From Scedosporium boydii (lineage: Eukaryota; Ascomycota; Sordariomycetes; Microascales; Microascaceae), in NCBI GenBank assembly GCA_002221725.1, contig NJFT01000259.1:1-54188 (forward strand): a stretch of DNA of 54,188 bases, in the 5' to 3' direction. Position numbers and translations under genes: made by a program. Below are positions 12,508-22,699 of the stretch, piece after piece (positions within the stretch are counted from its first letter, which is position 1; the number at the start of each line of letters is the position of its first letter). Under the pieces are notes generated by a model. That model had not been told where the DNA came from, did no database searches, and was given only the letters and a program-made list of their open reading frames with translations.

Positions 12508-13314
12508 ACGGGGGTTCCGAGGACATGGTATTGGGTAGAAGATGCGGTTGAACGGAAATTAGTCGTCGAATCATAGCATGCCTTTCATTTGTAGACATAT
12601 AGACAGCATAAGGGCTTTCAGCGCGGTCGATCTCATGGGCGGTGATAGCATAAATTTCTCAGTCCCTGCAGATTCTTCATGTTGGCAAGTTTGTATGAAC
12701 TGGGAGAGGGGAAGAGGCGCAGCACCTTCCATGAAGAACCGTCAGAGAGACTGTCCTAATAATTGAGCCGGACCGAGAGGCTTGCAGCGTATGACGGGCC
12801 GAATTAGTCGTAACGAGATCCTCTTATTTCGCATGGAAGGTTGGCAAGGCCCGACTGGGATTGGCGGTGGCCACTGCGGCTGACATCGTGTATTATTCAT
12901 CTCCAAGAATGCTAGTGGTAAAAGGCATATCAACAACGTCGTCATTCCTTCGGTAGGTCCATTGTTCCATGTCCCGAGAATCCATAATGGGAGAAACCCG
13001 CCAAGAAGACCAGTGTTTGCTTGTATTGCCCCGTGTCTTACTGGGTTGGCTAATGTAATATTCTAGAGGAGTCGTACTTAGCTCGTGTCCTCATTCTCGG
13101 AGAGGATTGTGTGATCCGGTTGGGTTACATCCGCCCTCATCGGTCCCGCAGCGCCCCGGCCGGACCTCATGTTTCCTACGAAGTAATTATATCTTTTGGC
13201 ACCGCGGCGGACGGGCTAACAAAAACTCACGGCGAGGAGCGAATTACCAGGCCGAGCTTTTCTCTAGACACTCACTTGACGTTTATCTCCCTACACACAC
13301 TGCGTTCATCTACA
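12508..13314. other. Intergenic stretch, no gene seen
   Basis: About 0.8 kb between two genes on the same strand. Only short unsupported frames are present. The 3' part is the promoter region of the transporter gene; the bases just before its ATG are pyrimidine-rich. Confidence 0.55.
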
Positions 13315-14799
13315 ATGACATCCTCTGAGCATAACGTCCATCCGGAATCTCCCGATCTGACCGAGAAGCCGGGCGCCGAAGTCACCGTCACTGCCGCGGA
13401 GACGGAAAGAGGTAAGGCAAAAAAAGTGTTCACCTCTTCCTAGCCACCCCGGAAATGAAATCTCCTAACCTAGCCTCTCTCCCCTGCAACAGCCCCATGG
13501 AACCGCACCCCCTTCTACAATGCCACCGTCCTGGGCATCTGCAGCTTCGCCGCCCCAGGCCTCTGGGGCGCCATGAACTCCCTCGGCGCAGGGGGCGCGC
13601 AAAAACCATACTTGGTCAATACGGCCAACGCCCTCACCTTCTGCCTCATGATAATCTCGTGCTGGTTGACCAGCGGCCTAGTCCGATATGTCGGAATCAA
13701 GGGTGCGCTGGTAGCCGGCACAGTAGGATTCGCCCCATACAGCGCGGGGCTGTACCTTAACAACCGATACGGGGTGGAGTGGTTGGTGATTCTGGGGGCG
13801 GCATTCTGCGGCGTTTCGGCGGGGATCTTCTGGGCCGCCGAAGCGGCTATCGCCATCGGGTATCCAGAGCCCAAGAACCGCGGGCGACTGGTGGCTTACT
13901 GGTTGACTTGGACCCGCGCCGGTCAGATTCTCGGCGGCGCTATTAATCTCGGCCTCAACGCTGATAGAAACCAGGCTGGTAAGGTGTCATATACGGTGTA
14001 CCTTGTGTTCATCGCCCTCCAGTGCCTCGGTCCCCTAGTGGCGCTGCTACTCAACAAACCCTCGCAAGTGCGTCGATCCGACGGCAAGCCCGTGGACCTG
14101 ACCATCTTCGACCACCCATGGAAGGAGTTCAAAGCCACGACGCGCTCGTTCCTACGAGTCGACTACCTACTTCTTGTCCTCTGGATCGGCCAGGGCGTAT
14201 ACTCCGAGGCCGTCTTCTTCACCTACATCGCGCTGTGGTTCAGCGTGCGCGCACGCGCCCTGGGGTCCTTCATATCGGGCATCGTGGCCGTGCTAGCCAG
14301 CCTGATTCTAGGCTTCTGGCTCGACCGCGCCACCGTCGCACTTCGCGCGCGAGCCCGCTGGGCCTTCGCCGTGATCATGACCATACAGGGCGCATGGTGG
14401 ATCTGGATCGTCGTCAACCTCGCCGAATTCCGCCGCGTTGGGCCGGTGTACGACTGGAGCGACCCCGGATTCGGCCGGGCGTTTGGCGTATTCGTGTTTT
14501 TGGTCGCCGACTTTCAGCTCAACTACAATTTCGGCATCTTCCTCATTGGCCAGATCTCGAGGTCGTCGCAGGAGACCGTCCGGCTAGCGGCGCTTCTTCG
14601 GGCTACTGAATCGGCGTGGCAGGCTCTTAGCTACGGCTTGAATGCACTGCCGGTCTTTGCAACACTGGGGAGCGCCGCTTTCAATTTTGGTCTTTGGGGG
14701 TTATCTATCGTACCTGCGTGGCTTGTGGTTAGGAGGGTTGGCACATCGCGCTACACGCCGGAGGAGAGTGATCCGGAACAGCTTGCGAAATCCGCGTAG
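13315..14799 (+). CDS. UNC93-like / MFS transporter family membrane protein
   Basis: Exons 13315-13411 and 13493-14799 flank an 81-nt intron (GTAAGG donor, AG acceptor). The product is about 467 aa. The first 35 residues are a hydrophilic, acidic cytosolic tail. The membrane part opens with RTPFYNATVLGICSFAAPG and GLWGAMNSLGAGG, the signature start of the fungal UNC93-like branch of the major facilitator superfamily. About 11-12 hydrophobic segments follow, with a cytosolic loop in the middle (DHPWKEFKATTRSFL). The FWAAEAAIAIGYP motif is also typical. The substrate is unknown; fungal members are usually annotated only as 'DUF895 domain membrane protein'. The gene converges on the SDR gene with about 80 bp between stops. 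Confidence 0.85.
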
Positions 14800-14878
14800 C
14801 TGGAAGAGGAATTACGAACAAATGTAAATATCTGGCTTGCTAATTACTTCTCCCCGATCTAATAAAATCCGGACCTCC

Positions 14879-16001
14879 CTAGAGCCATTGGTCGTCTCCC
14901 TTGTGTGACACAGCAGCACCTCCATACTTCTCGATGGTGGCATCATGGGCAACCTTTAGCACATGGTCAATCGATTCCTCCGGTGTGAATTTTCGAGAAT
15001 GGGGAGCGTATTCCGCGAAACTGGCAACCATCCTTTGCAGATACGGTATCTCCTGTTCGGTCACTATTTATGCGGTAATTGTTAGTTCTCGGACACACAC
15101 CAGGCCAGACAATCATTGAGTTACAACTTACAGCCGTCTTGGTGGCCGCTCTCGACGAAACCAGGGCAAATAGACATGAAGAGGACACCCCGAGGGCCGT
15201 AGGTGGCGTGGTACTTGGCCACGGCCATGTTGGTTGCCGCCTTGCTGATTGAGTAAGGGGCTGCGAGTTCAAGGTTGTACTTGGCTGTCAAGTTAATATC
15301 GGCCAAGCCAGTGCCCAAAGTGATGACCTTCTTCGCCTTGCCCTTAAGGATCAAGGGGAGGAAGTGATTGAAAAGGTTAATCTGGCCGATGACATTGACG
15401 CGGAAAGTGTCGAGGAGGTCTTCCTCGAGTTTCTCTGGAGTCTCGTAACTACGAAGGATCAAGTATTAGCTCATGCGTTCGTCAATCCTCCTCACTACCC
15501 AACAAAAGAGAGAGAAAGAGAGAAAGGGAGAGGTGCTCACAGAATGTCTATCGGCAAGTTGCCGGACCAACGCGAAACCAAGCCCGCGTTGGCGATGAGG
15601 TACTCGAGGCTTCCCCCTGTGATTTTGCTCACTTCGTCTACCGATTTCTAGAGACGCATGTTGGAAATTGGTCGGGAGGGAACGGGCGTCGGGGTTAGTG
15701 AAATACCTTGAGCGATTCGTGGCTCGTGATATCACCCTCTACGATGTGAATGTTCTTGCGGTCGCCAAGCTCTTCCGCGATGCGCTTCTCCGTGCCGGGC
15801 TTGTTGCGAACAAGGCCGATGACGGTGTTATTGGTATCATTGGAGAGATATTTCAGAAATGCCCACTGTTGCGACGCACACGCGTTGCCAGCAGCGTTCC
15901 CAGTGAGCCCTTTTTCCTGCCAGAAGCTAGGGTACTGTATATGGCTTACGACTTACTCCGAGGCTGCCGGAAACACCGGTGACGAGATAAGTGGTGGACA
16001 T
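14879..16001 (-). CDS. Short-chain dehydrogenase/reductase (SDR)
   Basis: Five exons on the minus strand: 16001-15957, 15865-15707, 15647-15541, 15448-15132 and 15063-14879. All boundaries are GT-AG and in phase; the spliced product is 270 aa, a normal classical-SDR size. The cofactor motif TGVSGSLG lies at residues 8-15, NAG at 88-90, a catalytic-type Asn at 122 (VNVIG), and the active-site YSISK at 169-173. The usual catalytic Ser position reads ITLGTG, so Thr may replace Ser. The N-terminal style (LVTGVSGSLGWAFLKYLS) is close to the fungal NAD(P)-binding ketoreductase-like SDRs found around secondary metabolism. The substrate cannot be inferred. Confidence 0.85.
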
Positions 16002-17265
16002 GGTGGATCAAAAATAGTAGTGGTGTTGGTCTATGAATAGACGGTGTTCCCATAGAAACTCCGGCAGAAGAGCCATGCCTCTTTAAGGGAACAGTACATA
16101 TTTATGTACTATTCCTTGGACACTTGGTCTCTAGAGAATGTTCCGAAAGCATGTCTAATAAAACTTACACTGTTGATGTTGTGATGATTTCTAATCAATG
16201 GAGTATTTCTAAGCTTAATCACACCTCACGTCTATCTCCGTGCTTCATGTGGCTAAACTCCAAAACTCCTAAACTCCGAAACTCCGAGCGCATTAGCGTG
16301 TTAGTCTCCGGAGCCCCCGGGGTGTTAATGCCAAGCGCTTGTCTCTAGAGGTGGCTCGGTGATTAACGCGTGAGAAATCGATCGACTAGCTATGACGGAA
16401 CTACGATATCCTTGAGCGGCTCTTTGCAGTCAACCTTGATCCTCGATCGATTCCATGAGTCGAGTTCGGAGCTTCTGGTTCCTCCGGCGCTCCTGGCGCT
16501 CCCGGCGTTTCCAGTGTCCCCAGTACTCCCCGGTAGCCTTCAGTTTTTGTGCATCTTGTCGCTTCACGGGAAGCCTCGTCGCCGGCGATGATGGATATGA
16601 CAGCGATCATCGTGGCGCTTCTGGCGGCCTCTGTCCAGGAACCAGCAAACAAAACGGCGAGTGGGACGGTGAAAAGGACCACTTTGAGCTACTAAGAATT
16701 TCACGTTGGTTGAATAGAAGTCGGTACGTTGCTAAGTTCAAAGGAATGTTCTGGATGAGTGTTGTTTGTACCGCCTGTAATGGTTGGACGAAGGAATGGG
16801 GGAGTATTCCCAATACTTCACTCGGCGATGCTTCTCTCAGCATAGATCTGGAGGGCAAACCCGTTACCCAAATCCGACCCAAAGAGAAACCACCTCACTC
16901 AGTGAATAAAGGTCCACAAGTATGAAGCAATTCTGCTCCCAAGTTTGGCGAAGAAACCATGCATGATGTGGTTCAAGAGAACCCAGTAGAGCAGCCACTC
17001 CCATGATGATATGCAAGGCCATGATATGCAAGGACTCCGCATGCGGAGGGCAGCCGAGGCATTGTGCCTCTCTGCAAGTACCGCGCATGCATGTCAGACA
17101 TGGTGATGTCACTCTTCGATCTGATTCCCTGCACACTTGTGCAATGCGTGCCTACGTCGTGCAATATGGCATATTTCTAAGGCGGAGTCGGTTACCCAGA
17201 GACCATGTTTCTGGTGGTAATTCCGCTACCATAGGCGAGAGTCGTCTCACCCTTGCTGGATAACA
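16002..17265. other. Intergenic stretch, no gene seen
   Basis: No domain is recognisable on either strand. An antisense frame at about 16401-16682 has one hydrophobic segment and a Pro/Glu-rich tail but nothing to support it. The left end holds the SDR promoter. Confidence 0.45.
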
Positions 17266-17603
17266 ATGACCTCGCTGGCGAGACAACATAGAGACACCGA
17301 GTGGGAGGCAATAAGGGATATTTCCACGTTCCTCTACCTAGACAAGAACAAAAGCCTCAGAGAAGCAAGCCGCGTGCTTGCCGAGCAGTATGGTTTCTTT
17401 GCAACGTGAGCTCACCCGCCTGCGCCGTCAATTACGCCTGACTAATGCGGTCTAGAGATCGCCAATACAAAACTCGCATTTTGACGATGCTGTCTGACTT
17501 TGATGACATGACCACGTTAATACGAGGTATGAATGGCTGCAACATTGGAGAGAGCAAGAGGCACTCTGTGAGACCTATATCGACGCGGCCGTGGGTGTTG
17601 TGA
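17266..17603 (+). CDS. Short Clr5-domain protein (possibly truncated)
   Basis: Two exons, 17266-17405 and 17456-17603, with a 50-nt intron (GTGAGC donor, perfect TGACTAAT branch site, TAG acceptor); 95 aa. Residues 13-57 match the fungal Clr5 domain: WEAIRDISTFLYLDKNKSL, then a middle part ending YGFFAT, and after the splice DRQYKTRI. The intron falls in the same place and phase as in the larger Clr5-ankyrin gene at 29.3-31.6 kb. The usual WG-x-KN end of the domain is missing and the protein stops soon after, so it may be a truncated copy. Clr5 domains are small helical modules found alone or with ankyrin/TPR repeats; their role is poorly known. Confidence 0.55.
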
Positions 17604-18332
17604 CATTGAAAAGCCGGTAAATAAATATCTGTATGTGGGATTTGCTCTATGAACGATCGAATGACTGAGGGACAGTCTCAGCTATCAAGAAACAACGTCA
17701 AGGTGTGCTACCGGAAGAATTCAAGTACCGGAGGCCGATAACCAACATTAATCACTAATTGGTAGTGTGTGCGTCGTATGGCGGGACATAAAAAGTTGTG
17801 CCGGGCTCGGGCAACGCGGGACGTAACCTGTTATTAATCGAGGCTATCGATTCGACATCTTGCAAGCGTACAAGGCCTGATCAACATCGCAAACCGTACG
17901 GCCGCCTCGGAAGCTCAGAGTATTCCCATGCTGAACTGTTTATTTTGATCAATTGATGTTTATTTACAACGCGTCACACCGAAGGTCTCCGGAGCCCCAC
18001 AAGTACATCTCTAACATCTAGATGTATTTCTACCTCAGTACAGAGAGCGGCGCGTCCCAAGTAATGCCATTAAGTTACTTCGATGATGGTATCTCTACCT
18101 GTCCTGTTGTATTAATGGATGGATGTCCTAAGAAGACACGTCAAGAGTGATTGTTTTGCGTTCAGCCCATCGTGTCTGGTCGTGGATTCTCCTCCTTTCC
18201 TCTTGGTAGTCCGAAGAGCCCATTTCGCTAAAGGATCAAAAAAATCAATCAACAATCCAATCAACAATCAATCATCGCAAATTCTGCTCATCGTGGTTCT
18301 TCTGTGCAAGTCATCATAAAATTTTGGATAAA
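17604..18332. other. Intergenic stretch, no gene seen
   Basis: No convincing coding sequence. The 3' end is the likely promoter and leader of the coiled-coil/membrane gene; short direct AATCAATCAACAATCC-type repeats occur at about 18239-18275. Confidence 0.45.
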
Positions 18333-18607
18333 ATGGATGCCAACAAGGACATGCCTGTGCCCACCCCCGACCATCTCCCAATACCTCCAGCCCATCTCTC
18401 GATGCCCCCGGCCTGAATCTCGCTCCGACTCCCGCCCCCGCCCCCGCTCCGACACCCATCAACCCCCTTCCCGCCGACCAGCCTCCCACCGAAGAGGAGG
18501 AGGCGCCAGGAAAGAAGGCGGGGGAGCCGAAGAGCACTAGCGAGGAGGGGGAGACTCGAGAGGAGACACGGGATTGGAAAGAGGAGATAAAGCTCGAGAG
18601 GGAGGCC

Positions 18608-19168
18608 ATGGAGAGGAGGTTGCTGGGAGAGAGGGACGAAGCGAGGCGACAGCTACAACAAGAGAGAGAGAAGATAGGGCGGGAATGGGAAGCGGAGAGG
18701 AAGGCGTTCAAGCAACAGTTGCAGGCGGAGAGGGCAGCTGTCAAGGACATCGCGACAGCAGCCCTAAATGAGCTCGGTGGTAAGATGGATGAGGGCCACC
18801 AGTTGTATAGGCGGCTGGTGGAACTTCTAGAACAGGGGAACCGTGAATTGAAGGAAAGGGCTGAAACCATAATTGAGAAACTCCAGGGCCAGGTCAACGG
18901 CCTCGAGGAGTTGACCGGCAAGCTGAGCGATCAGGCAGCAGAGGATGGGGAGGAGGCTAAAAAATACAGCCTTGTTGCCATGTGGGTCGCATTCTTCTGT
19001 GGCCTCATGAACATCATGTCATTTCTCCCAAAGGACACTGACAAACTAATAGCAGTATGGAGGTTTGGTCTTAGGTGTGTTTTGTCCGCCCTGGGCATGG
19101 CGGCGACAGGCATCATCATCTACAGCACGCTCTGCTTCGCGCCGGCGCGACTCATCCCACAGCGCTAG
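18608..19168 (+). CDS. Coiled-coil protein with C-terminal membrane hairpin, unknown function
   Basis: From ATG 18608 the frame gives 186 aa. The first 90 residues are an Arg/Glu/Gln-rich coiled coil. After a short linker there are two hydrophobic helices, one around VAMWVAFFCGLMNIMSFL and one around LSALGMAATGIIIYSTLCFA. The same frame is open back to about 18332 and encodes a Pro/Ala-rich then Glu-rich stretch, so the true 5' end is probably earlier. An ATG at 18333, in another frame, begins a plausible Pro-rich N-terminus that would need a short intron or a frameshift to join. The frame also reopens after its TAG (next feature). A membrane-anchored cytosolic coiled coil is inferred; I recognise no family. 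Confidence 0.5.
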   Translation: MERRLLGERDEARRQLQQEREKIGREWEAERKAFKQQLQAERAAVKDIATAALNELGGKMDEGHQLYRRLVELLEQGNRELKERAETIIEKLQGQVNGLEELTGKLSDQAAEDGEEAKKYSLVAMWVAFFCGLMNIMSFLPKDTDKLIAVWRFGLRCVLSALGMAATGIIIYSTLCFAPARLIPQR

Positions 19169-19192
19169 AAGCGCTGTGGTGGTCGAGGGGCC

Positions 19193-19378
19193 ATGGCGCT
19201 CCTCTACCTGGAGATTGTCTGTTGTTTTGCGGGAGTAGGCCTGATGTGGGCACCGAAGCACCCTTCGGCTGCGATGGCTCTCCTTGCTGTTGGTTGTTTT
19301 GTTGTGGCTGTTCTGGTGTGCACTGGAACAATGTTGGTAAAAAGGATCCAGGAGTGGATTGTATTGAGAGCAGTGTAG
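19193..19378 (+). CDS. Small two-helix membrane ORF, in frame with the preceding gene
   Basis: 61 codons starting 24 nt after the TAG of the upstream ORF and in the same frame. It contains two hydrophobic helices (LEIVCCFAGVGLMWA and AAMALLAVGCFVVAVLVCTG) and a basic end. Together with the upstream pair of helices it would make a four-helix membrane domain. I therefore suspect it is the 3' part of one gene interrupted by a nonsense codon rather than an independent gene. It has no recognised homologue. Confidence 0.35.
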   Translation: MALLYLEIVCCFAGVGLMWAPKHPSAAMALLAVGCFVVAVLVCTGTMLVKRIQEWIVLRAV

Positions 19379-19384
19379 GCCGAC

Positions 19385-19600
19385 AGCCAATCTTTTTTTC
19401 CCCCTCTTCCTTTCCTTCCTGTTTTTTTTCTCTTTTTGTCTTATTTTTTATTCTTTTTCTTCGTTGGGTCTTTTCGGTTCTTGCTTGGGGGGTTTCGGTT
19501 TTTTTTTTCTTTTCCCGGTGTGGGCGGTTTCCTTGTCTTTTGTTCTGGTTTTGTTCTGTTTTGCTTCTCTTCTTTTTTCCGTCTTCTTTCTTTTAGTCTT
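19385..19600 (+). repeat. T-rich polypyrimidine low-complexity tract
   Basis: About 210 bp of T/C with scattered G, full of T5-T9 runs, between the 3' ends of two converging genes. It probably serves as, or overlaps, transcript termination/polyadenylation signals for one or both. It is non-coding. Confidence 0.6.
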
Positions 19601-19663
19601 TGAGATGGTAGAAATTGTCCAGGAGTATGGTCGTTCCTGATTAATACTAGGCTTGTAAACATG

Positions 19664-20248
19664 TTAACTTTTCTGTCCGGGACCAGTTTTGAAATGGCCA
19701 CATTTCTCTTGGACAGCAGATAACCTCCGCTCACTTATAGAGACATCCCGTTTTCTCGAGGATATTTCGACTTCCTTCCACTCAATGCTTGCTTTCGCCA
19801 TCCTAACTCTTATTTCCGCCCAACGGAAGGTTTTCTGCATTTTCCATTGCTCTCCCTGACTCCCCCCCTCCACCCGCCTTACGTCCTTCTTTGCTACTCT
19901 GACCTCTTCCTGAAGTGATTCAATTGCCAGGCTCTCAAACTCTAACTCTCGTTGCACAAGCTGCATATCGATATTTTCTTGTTCCAGCACCTGTATAACC
20001 TCTGTCTCTACCTCTTGCCATCCGAGTTTATCCTCTTCTTTGCTCTTTATTCTGTCTTTGTCGTCGTCTTCGTCCACCCCACTACTTCTTCCGCGGTCCA
20101 CTGAATCTTCGATATTACTTGATATGATAATAGGCGGAATATCAGGGCTAACTGACCATGCCACCCGGGATGAAACAGGTCCAGAGGTGAGGATAGAGTC
20201 TCCGATGGTAGGGGTGGCGGCGAGGGGATACTTGTGAGGGTTCTCCAT
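19664..20248 (-). CDS. Hypothetical coiled-coil protein
   Basis: A single-exon ATG-initiated frame of 194 aa. The N-terminus is Ser/Pro/Ile-rich, followed by an acidic segment (VDEDDDKDRIKSKEEDK) and then about 110 residues of Glu/Arg/Val-rich heptad-like sequence predicted to be helical or coiled-coil. No signal peptide, membrane segment or known domain is visible. It converges on the coiled-coil/membrane gene. Support is only the length, an ATG start and sensible composition, so I rate it tentative. Confidence 0.4.
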   Translation of the reverse strand: MENPHKYPLAATPTIGDSILTSGPVSSRVAWSVSPDIPPIIISSNIEDSVDRGRSSGVDEDDDKDRIKSKEEDKLGWQEVETEVIQVLEQENIDMQLVQRELEFESLAIESLQEEVRVAKKDVRRVEGGSQGEQWKMQKTFRWAEIRVRMAKASIEWKEVEISSRKRDVSISERRLSAVQEKCGHFKTGPGQKS

Positions 20249-21032
20249 TGCCGTGTCGTGTCATTGGTGTATGGTTGGTCTTGGTTGCGTAGCTAGACCG
20301 GTGAGGGCGGAGTCTTCCTTGCGGTTGGTCTGCGTTGGAGCGTTTACCTGGGGTCGATGATCTGCTTCGTGCTTTCCGGTGTCGTCCGGAGAGGGGGTGG
20401 ATATGCGATGGTCCTCTTCGGCTCTCGAGGTCGCCGGGAATATCGAACGGTTTTTTAGTTTTTTTATTCTGGGAGATGGTCCCCTGCCTTGGGAGTTGAG
20501 AACTGTGGATAATGTGACTACTTTCAAGTAATGATATCTCATTCGTTCGCAAGACTCGAGTTTTTATGGCTTGGTTCAGTGTTTTGACTAGATTTTACCT
20601 ATTTTTTGAGGCCCGTTGACCTTGCACATGCGCTGTGATGAACTCTCTATTAGTGCTGAAAAAACTCGACAGCGAGTGCATACCCTCGTGTTCTTGCCGA
20701 ATCGAAACTAGAAAAACTAAGAGATATAAATCTCGCACCCGGGCCTCATACATTACAACCCCGCCTGCATTGGTGCTTTGTGTTGTTGCCGTCCTGGTTC
20801 TTCTTCTTCTCCCATCACCTGGCTGCCGATGGCTTATAACCCTCGTTAGAAAAGCACATGTTAAAATGTAGTACTTCGCTCGCAAAAGCTAATCCAAGCC
20901 CTCTGAAAGTCGATTATTCTTGATGTAGTGTAGGTCCGATATGGCATGGCATGTTTTGCTGACTGGGTGGACGGATGCCTGGCAGCCCCCAAGAGTGCTC
21001 AAAAGCAATGGTCCTCGCGGAATCGCCTCCGA
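20249..21032. other. Intergenic stretch, no gene seen
   Basis: Overlapping minus-strand frames at 20261-20552 are low-complexity and mutually exclusive; none has domain support. The stretch includes the promoter of the minus-strand coiled-coil gene. Confidence 0.4.
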
Positions 21033-22082
21033 TCATGCCGAATTGAACAGATCAGGAAGTTGTCTGACCCTCTCTTCGTCGCTTGTACTCATATCCTCCG
21101 GCACCCTATACCCGCTGTCAACAAATAACGCCCATTCTCGTTCCTCGGGGCTTTCTCCACGTCCGAGGTCATGCCACGCCGTAATCACCACCGCTCGATT
21201 CCCTGTTCGAGGCATATCGTGCTTGCGTGCCTTGAAGGCAGTAAAGCATTCATGACACACCCATAGATGATCCAACGCATCAGGTAGCCATTTGCAATAA
21301 GGCGTTGAGCAATGGATCGGATGGGACCAAAGGCAACGGTGCCGCGCTGCCGTGAAACTTCCTTCCCGCTGGCTGCGAAGGATAAAATCGTAAGCTTCTG
21401 TCCAAAAAAGATGATGGCAAACTCTTCGTAGCGGTGATCCTCTCGGCAAATGGACTTCAAAATCCTCAAGTAGCCTTAGGACATCGTTTGCTCCAAGAGT
21501 CTGGGTCCCCTTGGCCATAACGCCAAGCCATATTTCGGTTCGGAGAATGAGATGGCCAGCAACTACTTTAGCATTTGTAGAAAGTCTTAACCATGGATCG
21601 AACCTGTCTGGATTGCCGAATCTAACCTCGGAATTAAGAATTTCGACGGGATATAGATTGAGACGATGCTTCGCCGACCGCATGATGGCGGCAACCGTGC
21701 TGAATGATATCTGAGATGGTAGCCAATGAGGCCTCTCCTCACATACCTTGAGTGAGGTGTCCTGCATTGAGAAATGCGGGCAATCTGTGTTCTTCTTTAA
21801 GCTGACTACCCAGTATCGAGGGAGTCGTGGAAGGTGGAATGCTCTGCACCGTGTGCAGAGTATGTGGGTTGGAAAAATGCAGTCTCTTTCTAGAAGACGG
21901 AGGAGGTCTATGTAATAGGGCTCGCCAACTAGCATCAAGACGCGATTACCAAATGTCTTGAGCATTGCCCGATTGGTGAGCGCCAGCGAGGCGCGGGACG
22001 CTTCGTCTAGATTGCGAGCGATAAGAAATACCAGCTCAACGGGGAGGTTCCCTAGGGCCGGCATCTCGGTTGAATGGTCCAT
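21033..22082 (-). CDS. F-box-like protein with Cys/His motifs (paralogue of 22700-24283)
   Basis: Start chosen at ATG 22082, because the longer open frame upstream begins only at GTG; 349 aa, no intron. Residues 8-45 (LPVELVFLIARNLDEASRAS) look like an F-box or F-box-like helical segment. A conserved block LLERDxIxPxHILCxxC ending FHLP follows. Near the C-terminus is a Cys/His-rich block: RHRCLWSH, CSTPYCKW, WVCHECF, then GNRAVVI and AWHDLG. The paired CxxC motifs suggest metal binding. The 527-aa protein encoded divergently next door has the same blocks in the same order. F-box proteins normally bring targets to SCF ubiquitin ligase; that role is only inferred. Confidence 0.72.
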   Translation of the reverse strand: MDHSTEMPALGNLPVELVFLIARNLDEASRASLALTNRAMLKTFGNRVLMLVGEPYYIDLLRLLERDCIFPTHILCTRCRAFHLPRLPRYWVVSLKKNTDCPHFSMQDTSLKVCEERPHWLPSQISFSTVAAIMRSAKHRLNLYPVEILNSEVRFGNPDRFDPWLRLSTNAKVVAGHLILRTEIWLGVMAKGTQTLGANDVLRLLEDFEVHLPRGSPLRRVCHHLFWTEAYDFILRSQREGSFTAARHRCLWSHPIHCSTPYCKWLPDALDHLWVCHECFTAFKARKHDMPRTGNRAVVITAWHDLGRGESPEEREWALFVDSGYRVPEDMSTSDEERVRQLPDLFNSA

Positions 22083-22699
22083 TTTATGTTTGCGATGCTT
22101 TCGATGCCTTCGGATTGGGGAGGGTTTGCAACGTATGTATCGCGTCGTGGGGTGATGCGCGGCTTCCCACAGCCTTTCAGAGAGGAGAATCTCGAGAAAT
22201 CGGAACTTCGCCGATGAAAGTGCAAACACTCTCTTGGAAATAATCCATAGGCGGCTAGCTCACAGGTTCCAGCCTACTTATTTATATTGCTTCACATTTC
22301 GAGGCCCAGCCCACGTGTCCTAAAGCTTGAGGCTTTTCAACCTCACGAAATCCCGGCCATGTGACGGTTGACCATGCTCGTCTGAGGGTCTGAAGCTCAC
22401 TCATCGAACCTCATAATCTATAATATACTACAACTATGGAAAGCCAACACGTTATAGCTCTCTATTATTTATCAATTCCTTTCACACACCGCTTCTTGTA
22501 CGTCCGTTAACCTAAGCGCGATCCGGTAAAGGATCAAACCTTCGCTTCGGTCTTGCTACACTTGGCCCATATGACCAGACGCAAATCCGCCTTTGGACTG
22601 AGACTTAATATCCTCTGCTAGGAGGGGAATTTGGCAGAGTTTGATGTGACTACATTCTATTTTTAAAAAGCTCGATCCTTCCCGCTCATCTCATCTTCC
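22083..22699. promoter_or_regulatory. Shared divergent promoter of the F-box-like paralogue pair
   Basis: 617 bp between the two ATGs, so both promoters lie here and the two genes could be co-regulated. A TATTTATA-like AT stretch lies at about 22278-22290 on the minus-gene side. I see no clear inverted symmetry across the region. Confidence 0.45.

Noticed and set aside
14022..14609. 195-codon plus-strand frame inside the transporter gene
   Set aside because: It is a +1 shadow of the UNC93-like transporter; Arg/Pro/Gly-rich with no transmembrane pattern.
18268..18921. 217-codon Ser-rich minus-strand frame
   Set aside because: It is antisense to the coiled-coil gene; the Ser/Pro/Arg richness is the mirror of Glu/Arg/Gln codons. 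No domain.
22083..22229. Upstream extension of the shorter F-box-like gene
   Set aside because: The extension begins with GTG and is Arg/His-rich without similarity to its paralogue; ATG 22082 is preferred.
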